A DNA stretch of 44,477 nt, taken from NCBI RefSeq assembly GCF_900141635.1, contig NZ_FSRH01000006.1:1-44477 (forward strand). Reading direction: 5' to 3'. Positions 8,286 through 17,149 of the stretch are shown here, in pieces. Below the pieces are notes generated by a model. That model did no database searches, had not been told where the DNA came from, and saw nothing but the letters and a program-made list of their open reading frames with translations. The position numbers and the translations under genes are program-made. Positions within the stretch are counted from its first letter, which is position 1, and each line of letters opens with the position of its first letter. Source of the stretch: Peptoclostridium litorale DSM 5388. GTDB taxonomy: Bacteria > Bacillota > Clostridia > Peptostreptococcales > Peptostreptococcaceae.

Positions 8286-8314
8286 AATATATCATTTAGG
8301 CCTCATTATGTCAA
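8286..8314 (-). promoter_or_regulatory. Promoter of the HesB-like selenoprotein gene
   Basis: TTGACA (8309-8314), 17 nt and TATATT (8286-8291) on the minus strand. The inverted pair ATGATAT / ATATCAT at about 8264-8295 spans the -10 region and the start of the transcript and could be an operator; no regulator can be named. Confidence 0.75.
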
Positions 8315-8356
8315 ATTTTTATAGTCCATCTATATTGAATATCATTTCCTTATAGT

Positions 8357-11218
8357 TTATTCCAGTATTTCTCTCATGAAATCGTCCACAGTGACTTCCT
8401 TCGCTCTCTTTTTAAACTCTAATGTCTCATAGCTGCATACAGCAAAATGCAAAAGCTCTTTTGAAACATTTTTTACATCTTCCAGCTTAAACACATCCGC
8501 ATATTCCCTAATAATCATATTCAATACGTCCGCTTCAACGGCTTTGAGCTTTTCCTTTTTAATGTTCCAGCCCTTAACAAAGTTGCTTTCAACTATTCCC
8601 ATTATTTCTTCAGATATTTCCACTGCCATATCAAGCAGCTCATTGCTTTTAACATCCTCCATGGCATACTCGTCTATTATGTGCATGACCCTGTATGCGT
8701 CAATTGAAATTCCAAGTTTTCTCGCCTTTACAATATCTTCCTCTATTTCTTCTTCCCAAAGACCTTTTAGGCTCTCCTCCCTCTTAAAAAAATCATCTTG
8801 GGTATCTATCAGTATTGTTTCCAGCTTTGAAAGCAGATTTTCATAAAATTCGGGGTTCTTGTCCAGGTTGACCTCTATGGCCCTTCTTATGGCATTTTCA
8901 ATTGCATGTGCCCTTGCAGAGCTGCTTCCTATGCAGCTTATCTTCCTGCCAAAATCTCCGTCGAATGCGCTTATGGGCACGATGATATTTTGAATTCCTA
9001 TTTCAGAAAAGTATTCATTCAAAAATCGCTTCCCCCGCTTGCCCATATAATGCATGTCAAATCCCTTTTCTGGAGCATATGCTGCTGTTAGCACAGCCTG
9101 TATATGGGAAAACCACTTGAAATCATCCAGATGCTTGGCCACATGGCTTTCACTCATTAGCTCTTCCATAATTTTTGAAAACTCCCTGTAAAAAGCTTCA
9201 TACTGCGCTCTTTTATGCTTATTACCCATTATTCTTACTACCCTTTCAATTACATTTTCATTTTCAATAAGCTCTTTTATTGCTCCCCGAAGCTCTTCCA
9301 GCCTTCTTTTTGCATTCTCGTTGGACAGCACAAATCCCCTAAGGTCTGCATTTTCTCCTATCGTCTCTTCTTCTATGAAATAATCCAGATTCACCCCAGC
9401 ATAATCTACAAACACCGAAAAGCCCTTGTTCTGTACGTTGATGCATCCAATAGACACCGCCCTTATGGCCTCTTGCAGTGACTTCGCATGGCAGTCACAG
9501 TATACAGCTTTTACATGAGGCATTTCAAAACTTGAATCGGGTATGTGATCAGTTATCATAATAGCAGTATTCTCCTTGTGCAGCGGGTCCTTAAACGCCT
9601 TTAAAAGCCTGCCGGTTTCATCCCCCAGATCTGCTTTAAGGTATAATTCCATTTTTATATTTTCACCGCCTACCGAATCAATGTTTTCCATAAGCATTTC
9701 ATAATAGAGCTTAGCATCATATTCATCCCGGCACAGCAGAACTCCTTTAAACCCCTGCCTGTGCGTCGAGTCTACATAACGTGCCAAAATATCGATTGCC
9801 TTTTTTTCAATATTTTTATGTTTGGAATCCTCAGTGTCAAACCCCGTTTTTTTGTTCTTCACTATGGCTTTTACTATATGTCCTTCTCTTATTGCTATAT
9901 CCGGGTCTTTGCAAAGCCCCTTTTGATACGCATATTTCTTTTCATGTTCCAAGAGCTTATGATTCCATTTGAATTCAAAAAATATGCAGCCCGGGAGTAT
10001 TTTCTTGAGCTTTTCTATGTCGTCTCCTCTGTGTTCAAATCCGTCAACTGCGAATATTATTTTTTCAAACTCCTCATTTTCAAATCCTGCGGTGCAAAAG
10101 TCAATTAGTCTTCCCAGCATGTCTTCGTCCGCAAAAATCATGCCCATTCCTTCCATATCCGCCTTTTCAAATAGAAAGTCAGCTATCCTTTTGAAGATCC
10201 TAATATGCTTTTTAGAGGCCGACACCATCCTTTCCACCGACTTTTTAACAGACGGCCTTTTCGTTATAAATGCAATTTTATACCCTTCACTTTTTGAGCT
10301 TTCAAGTATATGCTTCGTAAACGACTCTACGGCCCTGTCGGAATCTGTCCCGTAAAACATATTGAAATGCCCTGAAAGCCCGTTTTCAAAGCTCTGTACA
10401 AGCCTTCTAGCTCCAAGTATTGTGCTAAGGCTCGTAATGCTTTTTATGCGTTCGCCTGTATCCTGGCTGTTTTCAAACCATATCCCATTTTTTATAAGTG
10501 CCAGCAGATTTTCCCTAACAAACGGCTCGATTTGCCAGTCTTTTGAAATCCACTCCCCAAATCCCCTGTACTGGTGTACATGATCAGTAAGGCTTCCCAT
10601 ATAGCCCTTGCTTTCAGTGTATATTATGTTGATCATGCAACTTCCTGAGATTCCCGATTCATATGATTTTTTAACTAAGTTTGAAATAATGTCTTTTTTC
10701 AAGAGCTCCTCGTCAAACACCATGTTTTTCGACTGCTGCCTTCTTTCGCATATAACAAGGGGTATGCCGTTTACAAATGCCACTATGTCTAACTCCGTCC
10801 TTCCGTTTTCATTTAAGACTTCAAAACCCTTAGTAATCAAAAATTCATTATTAAAGCAGTCTTCAAAATCTATGAATCTTACCCTCTTATATTCCTTTTT
10901 TCCGTTTTCACCCACGGACTCCAGCTTTAATATATCCCTTGTCAAAATTTCATAAAGGTTTTCGTTTACTGAAATCAATATATCCCCTTCTTTTCTGCCC
11001 GGAAACTTTACCTTTTTAACAGCAGTTTCAATGTCCTTATCACTCATCCACGGATTCAACCTTTCAAGCGACGAAATGAGCCTTTTTTGAAGTATAAAAT
11101 CGTCCATGGCCGCTCTCTCCCCCAACTCTGGAGTCAGCTCTTTTCCAAGCCTGTATTCATATCCGCATCTGTCCATTATTTCAAGCGCTAATGCATATTC
11201 TGACTCTCCCCTTTTCAT
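8357..11218 (-). CDS. HsdR-like protein with degenerate nuclease and helicase motifs
   Basis: This 953 aa protein is clearly derived from the HsdR subunit of type I restriction enzymes. It has the N-terminal HsdR layout (SLERLNPWMSD, VRFIDFEDCFNNEFL, ELDIVAFVNGIPLVI) and the long helical C-terminal part. The catalytic residues are altered throughout. The nuclease Asp144 and Glu158 remain, but the expected E-x-K is E-R-R (158-160). The Walker A site reads YGTDSDRA (about 289-296), the DEAH box reads VDGFEHR (about 391-397), motif III reads FKWNH, and the motif VI arginines of QAIxRVNR are gone (EAIRAVSIG). The frame is intact and no hsdM or hsdS gene is nearby. The start at 11218 follows AGGAGG; an upstream in-frame start at 11260 has no such site. 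Function unknown; a DNA-binding or regulatory scaffold is possible. Confidence 0.82.
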   Translation of the reverse strand: MKRGESEYALALEIMDRCGYEYRLGKELTPELGERAAMDDFILQKRLISSLERLNPWMSDKDIETAVKKVKFPGRKEGDILISVNENLYEILTRDILKLESVGENGKKEYKRVRFIDFEDCFNNEFLITKGFEVLNENGRTELDIVAFVNGIPLVICERRQQSKNMVFDEELLKKDIISNLVKKSYESGISGSCMINIIYTESKGYMGSLTDHVHQYRGFGEWISKDWQIEPFVRENLLALIKNGIWFENSQDTGERIKSITSLSTILGARRLVQSFENGLSGHFNMFYGTDSDRAVESFTKHILESSKSEGYKIAFITKRPSVKKSVERMVSASKKHIRIFKRIADFLFEKADMEGMGMIFADEDMLGRLIDFCTAGFENEEFEKIIFAVDGFEHRGDDIEKLKKILPGCIFFEFKWNHKLLEHEKKYAYQKGLCKDPDIAIREGHIVKAIVKNKKTGFDTEDSKHKNIEKKAIDILARYVDSTHRQGFKGVLLCRDEYDAKLYYEMLMENIDSVGGENIKMELYLKADLGDETGRLLKAFKDPLHKENTAIMITDHIPDSSFEMPHVKAVYCDCHAKSLQEAIRAVSIGCINVQNKGFSVFVDYAGVNLDYFIEEETIGENADLRGFVLSNENAKRRLEELRGAIKELIENENVIERVVRIMGNKHKRAQYEAFYREFSKIMEELMSESHVAKHLDDFKWFSHIQAVLTAAYAPEKGFDMHYMGKRGKRFLNEYFSEIGIQNIIVPISAFDGDFGRKISCIGSSSARAHAIENAIRRAIEVNLDKNPEFYENLLSKLETILIDTQDDFFKREESLKGLWEEEIEEDIVKARKLGISIDAYRVMHIIDEYAMEDVKSNELLDMAVEISEEIMGIVESNFVKGWNIKKEKLKAVEADVLNMIIREYADVFKLEDVKNVSKELLHFAVCSYETLEFKKRAKEVTVDDFMREILE

Positions 11219-11263
11219 ACCAGCCCTCCTGTCATTGCTTTTAACATATCCAAGCGTCAAAAA

Positions 11264-11285
11264 AAGCCACCCTAAAGGGCGGCTT
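11264..11285 (-). terminator. Terminator after the SpoIIE-domain phosphatase gene
   Basis: AAGCCACCCT / GGGCGGCTT hairpin (one mismatch, 3-nt loop), followed on the minus strand by seven T. It separates the hydrogenase-sensor/phosphatase pair from the HsdR-like gene. Confidence 0.8.
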
Positions 11286-11297
11286 AAACTTCAAAAT

Positions 11298-12491
11298 CTA
11301 ATAGTATTCTGTTGAAACTTCTTTTCCAAGCTTTTTAAGCTCGTCTTTTATCCCCTTTATTATGTCAATTTTGGACGCGAGCTCTTCGGGGAAGTCGAAA
11401 TTTTCATGAGCAGGGTTTATTCTCCTACCCACCATAAATCTTATATGTGTAGCATCGTCAAGCAGCACCTTTAAGAGTAAATATACCCCATTCTTGTGCT
11501 TGTCACCCTTAAAAAATTCATCGAGATGCCTTATATCCTTATTGTAGAGCCTCAATATGTCAAGAGCCTTCTTTAGTGTGAGCACACCTTCAGTGACAAG
11601 GTCAACTCCCTTTATATAGGCTATAGGCGGTACGTCGGCATTAATATTGTCCATGTCGACTTCAACCTCGTGCTCCGTCTCCCTTGCCACAATCTGTGCG
11701 GCCGTTCCGCCGCATACCACTTTCTTTCCGTAAGTGGACATTAGCTTTTTGACAACCTTTTTGTCATCTTCAATTTCAAGAGGCGGCCCTGAAAAAAGAG
11801 TCACAAATTTTTGCCTTACATATTTGAGAACTATGACAGTGGCATCATCGTAAGGTTTTTCCTGATAGAGGTGGTTGCATGTCGATATTATCCTCTTTGC
11901 GGTGTTTAGCGCACTTATGCTTTTAGGAATCTTCTCAAGGTATTTGGATATGTTCTCAGTCTCCCAGGCATAGTTAAGCGCTGCTCCTATGCCTGCATGG
12001 GCAACCCCGTCGCTTATCGCAAGCAGAGTATCCCCGTCTTCAACCTCGAATTCTTCTTCCCTTACCTTCCTGTTTGATATTATTACCTCATTTCCGCGTA
12101 TAAGCCTTGATCCGGTCCTGTCCCTGAGTATTACCTCCGGGTTGTCAAAATTGGCCACATATACCTTTCCGCTGTCAAGCATGTGTATTATTGTGAATGT
12201 CGAATACGCAAGATTCCTAACCTTGCAAACCGGAAGAGTGTTTATTATTATGTTTACGACTTCTTCTATAGACGAGCCGCTCTTTAGCATGGTTATTGCT
12301 ATTTTTGACGTTAGTGTTGAAAGTATGTTTGCCTTTACGCCCGAGCCCAGCCCGTCAGAAAGCACAGCCATGACTCCCCCGTCGTACCTGGCTATTTCAA
12401 CACTGTCGCCGCAGAGCTCCTCTCCGCTTTTGCTTATGTTCAAATATGCATAATCTATAAAGTTCACTTCATTATTGTCTTTTTTATTCAT
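11298..12491 (-). CDS. SpoIIE/PP2C-family protein serine phosphatase
   Basis: The 397 aa protein has an N-terminal SpoIIE-type PP2C domain (about 1-220). Metal-binding aspartates are visible in AVLSDGLGSG, AISDGVAHAG and KPYDDATVIVL. No membrane segment or sensor domain is present. The C-terminal half (about 225-397) is a less-known extension with a GGTAAQIVARE patch. The gene starts 15 nt after the stop of the hydrogenase-like PAS gene. I use the second ATG (12491) because AGAGG lies 9 nt upstream. The pairing suggests that the Fe-S/PAS protein controls this phosphatase, which in turn would dephosphorylate an unknown protein. That regulatory link is inference from gene order. Confidence 0.85.
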   Translation of the reverse strand: MNKKDNNEVNFIDYAYLNISKSGEELCGDSVEIARYDGGVMAVLSDGLGSGVKANILSTLTSKIAITMLKSGSSIEEVVNIIINTLPVCKVRNLAYSTFTIIHMLDSGKVYVANFDNPEVILRDRTGSRLIRGNEVIISNRKVREEEFEVEDGDTLLAISDGVAHAGIGAALNYAWETENISKYLEKIPKSISALNTAKRIISTCNHLYQEKPYDDATVIVLKYVRQKFVTLFSGPPLEIEDDKKVVKKLMSTYGKKVVCGGTAAQIVARETEHEVEVDMDNINADVPPIAYIKGVDLVTEGVLTLKKALDILRLYNKDIRHLDEFFKGDKHKNGVYLLLKVLLDDATHIRFMVGRRINPAHENFDFPEELASKIDIIKGIKDELKKLGKEVSTEYY

Positions 12492-12506
12492 AGCCATCAG
12501 CCTCTA

Positions 12507-14228
12507 CTAATAATATTCTTTTTCTTTTATAGCAAGTTCCTTAAGACTTGTAAGTATTATCTTTGTTTCAGCCGTACTCTCGCCAAGAAGTGAAGCTATC
12601 TCCTGAGCCACACGCATTTGCTTTTCGATAAGGTTTTGGCTTATATCTATAGTCCTAAGCTTCATCTCCTGTATCATCCTTTTCTGGCTTTCATCTTTAG
12701 TGTTGTCATTCATTATTGCAACCAGGGCATTTTTTTCTTCGACATAGAGTATGTTTTCCATAAGGTCCTTGCCGTAGTTTTCCCATCTCACCTTTTTGCC
12801 AAGTATGTCCTGCTTGCTGTACGAAACCTCTACGAAATCCCTTATGTCCATATAGTTGCCTATATATGTTCCTATGAGTTTTTCCTTGGGCTCTCCCATT
12901 ATATTCTGCATTGCGTCATTCACGTCTATTATTTTAAAGTCCTCGCCCACTATTACAATATAGTTGGGGCTTATATCGAATATGGAGTTGCTGAGCCGGT
13001 TTAGCATATCATGCATGTATATCCTGCAGTTTTTGGGCTCAGACATTCCCTTGCATATGGCTATTGCCTTTTCCCTGCAGGTCTTGTACCCGCATGCCCC
13101 GCAGTCTAGCTCAAGCTCCTTTGTGACTTTGCCCATTTTTGCGAGCGCATTTTTTATTTCATCTTCAGTAGCCTTTTTTATTGGAACATCTATCTTTTTA
13201 AGGGGGTTTTCTATTTGCATGTTGCTGTATATGGAGTCCAGTTCCTTGCTCTTTCCGTCGAATCTGCCTTCTTTGGCATACTCCCTGACTTTTTGCTCCC
13301 TTGTCACTATCCCCCTTTTCGTCTTGTAGTCCGGCCCGCCGGCACATCCTCCAACGCATGTCCTTACGTTCGCGAACACATTTTCTATCTCGCCGCTGTA
13401 TACAGCATTTATAAAATTGTCACATTCTTGTATTCCAAGTATGTCTACCTTTGTCATTTCTCCAATAGGAGATCCCGTACACGGCGAATCCAGGAACACG
13501 CATCCTTCAGTATGCACAGCATTGTCAAGCTCGCTTTCATCTAGGCTTGAAATATTGTCTATCGATGAATATACCCAGCTTAAAAGCTGGCTGAACGTTA
13601 GCACCTTGTCTATATAATCCCTGTTTTGGGGCTCAAGCGCCTCAACTTTCCTTGATATGCAAGGACCTATGTGAATGACCTTGGTGTCCATTCCATACTT
13701 TTCCTTTATATATTTTGCATGTATTACCATAGGCGATTCAGAAGGCATGAGATACGGCACGATATCTTCATGATATTTTTTTATCATTTGATTTGCACAA
13801 TTGCAGTACGTCGACATCAGGAGCTTCTTCTTAGGGGGATTTCCGTTTTTATTCACACTTCCCTTGTAGAACTCCTTAACCGCTTTTGAGGCCATGCTCA
13901 TGTCTTCAACCTTGTAAAATCCAAGCTGCTTTAGAGCCGTTACAAACTGACCCTTGTTCATTCCGCTTAAATCCGAAAATATAAAAGGGTCCAAAGACGC
14001 AACAACATTGTAGTTGAGCCTTATATACTCTCTAACCTGTCCTAGGTCAGATCTTACCACTATGGCATCGTGGGGGCATTCCCTGTAGCAGTTGCCACAG
14101 GATATGCAAAGGTCCTCCACTATTTTCGCCTTATTGTTTTCTATCTTTATAGCTTTCACCGGACAGCTGCTCACACATCTGTAGCAGCCCTTGCATTTTA
14201 AATCTACCACTTCAAGAAAATTCTCCAT
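12507..14228 (-). CDS. [FeFe]-hydrogenase-like sensor protein with ferredoxin and PAS domains
   Basis: Domain order in 573 aa: two [4Fe-4S] ferredoxin motifs (CKGCYRCVSSCP and CISCGNCYRECP, residues 10-50), an H-cluster-type hydrogenase domain (about 75-350), a four-Cys [4Fe-4S] domain (CGACGYKTCREKA, about 380-420), then PAS (about 430-540). H-cluster loops L2 (GPCISRKVEA) and L3 (RTCVGGCAGGP) keep their cysteines, while L1 reads STYCNCANQ instead of TSCCPxW. This architecture fits the group C putative sensory [FeFe]-hydrogenases (HydS type) rather than a catabolic enzyme. It would sense H2 or redox state and signal to the adjacent phosphatase. The ATG at 14228 follows GGAGATGG. H-cluster occupancy cannot be judged because L1 is unusual. 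Confidence 0.85.
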   Translation of the reverse strand: MENFLEVVDLKCKGCYRCVSSCPVKAIKIENNKAKIVEDLCISCGNCYRECPHDAIVVRSDLGQVREYIRLNYNVVASLDPFIFSDLSGMNKGQFVTALKQLGFYKVEDMSMASKAVKEFYKGSVNKNGNPPKKKLLMSTYCNCANQMIKKYHEDIVPYLMPSESPMVIHAKYIKEKYGMDTKVIHIGPCISRKVEALEPQNRDYIDKVLTFSQLLSWVYSSIDNISSLDESELDNAVHTEGCVFLDSPCTGSPIGEMTKVDILGIQECDNFINAVYSGEIENVFANVRTCVGGCAGGPDYKTKRGIVTREQKVREYAKEGRFDGKSKELDSIYSNMQIENPLKKIDVPIKKATEDEIKNALAKMGKVTKELELDCGACGYKTCREKAIAICKGMSEPKNCRIYMHDMLNRLSNSIFDISPNYIVIVGEDFKIIDVNDAMQNIMGEPKEKLIGTYIGNYMDIRDFVEVSYSKQDILGKKVRWENYGKDLMENILYVEEKNALVAIMNDNTKDESQKRMIQEMKLRTIDISQNLIEKQMRVAQEIASLLGESTAETKIILTSLKELAIKEKEYY

Positions 14229-14265
14229 AAGACCATCTCCATACAAAATTCTTATTATATACTAT

Positions 14266-14293
14266 ATTATACCCTTAAGTGTTTTTTTGTCAA
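14266..14293 (-). promoter_or_regulatory. Promoter of the hydrogenase-sensor/phosphatase operon
   Basis: TTGACA (14288-14293), 16 nt and TATAAT (14266-14271) on the minus strand, 38 nt upstream of the chosen start. The rest of the gap up to 14446 is very AT-rich; I see no gene in it. Confidence 0.75.
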
Positions 14294-14446
14294 TTTTTTA
14301 TCAAAATGTATTTATTTTAATACTGTTTTGGCATTTGCCTCTTTCTACTTGTAAAAACATTTAAATCTCAACATTTTTATATATTATAATATACCATATC
14401 ATATATTTTTTATTCACACAAATTACTAATAATGCATAATTATAAT

Positions 14447-15208
14447 TTACATCCATTCCTTCAACGGTATAATCGAGCCGACATCCAAAAGCTCTCGGCC
14501 ATTCATACAGACTGCATCTTTTCCATTTTTATGTAAAAATTCCATTATGGAAGCATAATTCGGATGATTTGCTATGTCGCCTGCAAAAAAAATCTCATTT
14601 TCAGATATGAGCCCGCTGCTGCCGCCTATAAATCCGTATTCAAATCCATCCAAAACGACTCCTCCGGCTCTTATCAAAAGACTGCCCACTCCATTTTGGA
14701 GGGCCACTTCATGTATATTTGAATCTGCCGTTATTATTGCATTTTCTCCGACTATGCATATGGAGCACTTGCTGTACCCCTGTTTTACATTTATTTTTTT
14801 TATGCCATTGCATTCCAGTTCATCCAAAAGAACTGTATCGGTATGACTGAGCTTGTGTATGACTAAACTTCCAATTATTGCAGCATTATAGCATATGTTC
14901 CCGGGATATTTGATGCCCGGGCTTTTTTGTCCTCTTACCACTTCAAACCCATGTCTTGAAAGCTCTTTTTTATAATATTCAAATGATTCCGGAGAGGCTA
15001 CCGCCTTTGAGCCTCCAACATGGCAAAACGATATGTCAGGATGCCCCGATATGGCTTCATATGTCATTTTCGAATTAAATCCGTCTATAGTTTCTATTCC
15101 CCTGTCATTGAGAAAGCATTTCATTTCATGTGGCATTCTGGGATCGACAAGTGCAAGCTTCACTTTTTTGTCCGGTACAAATGGTTTTTCCACAAATTTC
15201 AATTTCAT
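14447..15208 (-). CDS. Conserved protein of the DUF6873 / GME-fold-like type
   Basis: The protein is about 253 aa with no signal or membrane segment. It resembles clostridial proteins annotated as DUF6873, predicted to share the fold of guanidino-group-modifying enzymes (arginine deiminase, DDAH). Repeated strand patterns support this: ALVDPRMP near the start, DSNIHEVALQNG, GFIGGSSGLI and the C-terminal CMNGRELLDVGSIIPL with a Cys where the family has its nucleophile. No substrate can be assigned. It lies directly after the grdB terminator on the same strand, so read-through from grdEAB is possible and a link to amino-acid catabolism is plausible. The ATG at 15208 is only 2 nt from GGAGG; the TTG at 15202 is an alternative start. 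Confidence 0.6.
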   Translation of the reverse strand: MKLKFVEKPFVPDKKVKLALVDPRMPHEMKCFLNDRGIETIDGFNSKMTYEAISGHPDISFCHVGGSKAVASPESFEYYKKELSRHGFEVVRGQKSPGIKYPGNICYNAAIIGSLVIHKLSHTDTVLLDELECNGIKKINVKQGYSKCSICIVGENAIITADSNIHEVALQNGVGSLLIRAGGVVLDGFEYGFIGGSSGLISENEIFFAGDIANHPNYASIMEFLHKNGKDAVCMNGRELLDVGSIIPLKEWM

Positions 15209-15235
15209 TTCCTCCAAATGTCAACATAATTAAAA

Positions 15236-15259
15236 CTGCAGGACATACATGTCCTGCAG
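15236..15259 (-). terminator. Intrinsic terminator after grdB
   Basis: A perfect 11-bp inverted repeat, CTGCAGGACAT / ATGTCCTGCAG, with a 2-nt spacer, then TTTTAATT on the minus strand. It ends the grdEAB transcript, perhaps partially, ahead of the GME-fold-like gene. Confidence 0.8.
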
Positions 15260-15295
15260 CTTTAATTATATTACTAATGATATTAAAATTCAAAA

Positions 15296-16606
15296 TTAAT
15301 CTTCAAATACAGTCTGCTCACTTATTTCAGTTTGAAGAGCCTTGAGTGCCTTTTCAACTATTCTCCTTCTCAGAGCCTTTTCCTCTTCATGTGTAAGAGC
15401 CGGGTCTCCAAGCGGGTGAGGTATTGCTATAGCTGGAACTATTCTGTTGGCTCCAACTGTTAGTGCTATAGGAGTAACTGTGCATATGTGAACCACAGGT
15501 ATCCCCGATCTTTCTATTTCTTTTACCATAGTTGCACCGCAACGTGTACAAGTGCCTCAGGTTGAAGTAAGTATAACTGCGTCCACTCCGTCTGCAAGGA
15601 GTTCTTTAGTAAACTCCGCGGCAAACTTCTTAGAACTTGCAACTGCAGTACCATTTCCAACCGTAGAATAGAAGTATCTGTGAAGCTTTCCTATCACGCC
15701 TTCTTTTTCCATATCCCTTAGAACGTCAACCGGGATGACTCTGTCCGCATCCTCATTGGCATATACAGGGTCGTGTCCACCGTGCGCCGTTTCAAAGTTT
15801 TCTGAAGTAAGGTCGTCTATCCCCTCTATGTCGTACTTTCCATATTTAGAGGCCGAAGATGATTCTATCCTGTCCGGATTTCCCTTTGGAACTATGCCAC
15901 CCGATGTCACTATTGCTATTTTGGCTTTAGAAAGGTCTGCTATTGCCTTTCCAGGTTCAACATTGTCGAAAGACGGCATCGGATACTCAGTTACGTAGTC
16001 TTCACCTTTGAGCTTCTTGATGAGCATTGCCACAGCCCTTTTGGCTCCTCTGTCTTCTTTGAATCCATTGACCCTTATTCCTCTTTCTATATATCCTTCC
16101 TGCTCTGGAGATCCTATTTCTTCGCCTCTTGCAAGCTTAAGCGCAAATTTTGAAATCGCCGGAAGGGCCGTTCTCATTCCCGCAGCAGAATCTGCAGTTG
16201 ATATCACATATACATGCTTTTTGAACATGTCGGCTCCAGGGTTTTCAATATACATCCCCGTCACTGCAGGTATTCCAAGTACATCCTGAACTTCCTTTGT
16301 CATGGTTCCTGCCGCAACCCCGTATCTTCCTGCATTAAATGCAGGCCCCGCTATGAAAAGATCCGGATTTGCCTCTTTTACCATTTCCAAAACTTTATTC
16401 TTGGCCTCTTCAAGGTTTTCCCCGAAGTAAGAGTCTCCACACACTATAGCTGCAACTACCTCCGCCTCTTCGCCGAGAAGTTTGTCAAGATTCTGGCTTA
16501 TAGGCGGAAGTGTTTCAGCTATAAACGGCTTTGTATCAGCCTTTTCTTCCCCTCCTATTCCTGCAAAGAACTGGTTTACATAATGGACTACTTTTATCTT
16601 ACTCAT
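15296..16606 (-). CDS. grdB: Glycine reductase component B, selenoprotein subunit GrdB (Sec350)
   Basis: GrdB is the 47-kDa subunit of the substrate-specific component B. With GrdE it turns glycine into a Sec-bound carboxymethyl group that is passed to GrdA. The gene looks split at a TGA (15557-15559). Reading it as Sec gives 436 aa with the motif TST-U-GTCTRCGA, the known U-x-x-C-x-x-C active site of this family, with Sec at residue 350. Both halves match GrdB closely. The start codon at 16606 lies 21 nt after the grdA stop. It is the last gene of grdE-grdA-grdB and ends before a strong terminator. GrdC and GrdD, which make acetyl phosphate, are not in the window. Confidence 0.97.
15531..15543 (-). 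other. Candidate SECIS minihelix of grdB
   Basis: Beginning 16 nt after the U of UGA, the mRNA forms GTTGC / GCAAC with the three-base loop GGT. Distance and a loop with G and U fit bacterial SECIS elements; the stem is short. Confidence 0.6.
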
Positions 16607-16627
16607 GATATGCCTTTACCTCCTTGT

Positions 16628-17104
16628 TTAATCTTTAAATTTGCAAAACTGCTCCCTTATGGATTTCATCTCTTCAACTATAGAGTCAACATCAAGAACC
16701 ATTTCCATCATTCCGATTTGCTCGTCGTAAACCTCAGCATCTACAGCTTCCTTGAAAGTAGGTTCAACTGCATGATACACTCTTAGTCCTAACTGGACTC
16801 CCGCAAGCGGGCCTGCAAACGTAGGGTCTCCTGCCGTTACAGTCTCTGCAGCTAGTCCTGCAGATTCGGCTTCTGCCGCTCCAACTATAACAATCAGGTT
16901 CTCATCGCCATATTGCTCAGCAAAATTCTTAACCCTGTTTTGGTTTTCCAGGTCCATTGCTCCTGCGGCGGTTCAGACAAAGCATTCAGTAGCAGAATAA
17001 ACCACTTCCGCCTGAGTGTTTTTAAGGCACTCCGCTATTGCAGGGCCTGGTATTCCGTCTCTATCGCCTATTATGACGATTTTCTTTCCATCAAATACAG
17101 ACAT
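16628..17104 (-). CDS. grdA: Glycine reductase selenoprotein A, GrdA (Sec44)
   Basis: GrdA carries the carboxymethyl selenoether from component B to component C and is recycled by thioredoxin. Reading the TGA at 16973-16975 as Sec gives a 158 aa protein, the normal family length. It starts [20 protein letters not shown] and has the redox motif C-F-V-U at residues 41-44, exactly as in known GrdA. A conventional search sees only the part after Met50. The ATG at 17104 follows a GAGG-type site, 45 nt after the grdE stop. It is the middle gene of grdEAB. Confidence 0.97.
16931..16952 (-). other. Possible SECIS hairpin of grdA
   Basis: About 23-44 nt after the UGA, CCTG pairs with CAGG, extended to GAC...GTT with a bulged G, around the A-rich loop GAAAACCAAAA. 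Position is right but the stem is weak, and SECIS elements of Gram-positive grd genes are known to be divergent. Confidence 0.4.
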
Positions 17105-17149
17105 TTCACTACCTCCTCTTTCGGTGTTCTTTTGCACTGCATATCATTT

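Noticed and set aside
7919-8324. Plus-strand open frames of about 70-110 codons
   Set aside because: They are shadows of the minus-strand HesB-like selenoprotein gene, which has promoter, SECIS, terminator and family similarity.
8357-11218. Active type I restriction system
   Set aside because: No hsdM or hsdS is present and all nuclease and helicase motifs of the HsdR homologue are altered.
15296-16606. Two separate genes or a frameshifted pseudogene in grdB
   Set aside because: The only interruption is a single TGA at the known Sec position, with family sequence on both sides and a SECIS-like hairpin after it.
16628-16957. A short 109-residue gene starting at an internal Met
   Set aside because: It is the part of GrdA after the UGA; the full 158-residue frame with C-F-V-U and a ribosome-binding site begins at 17104.
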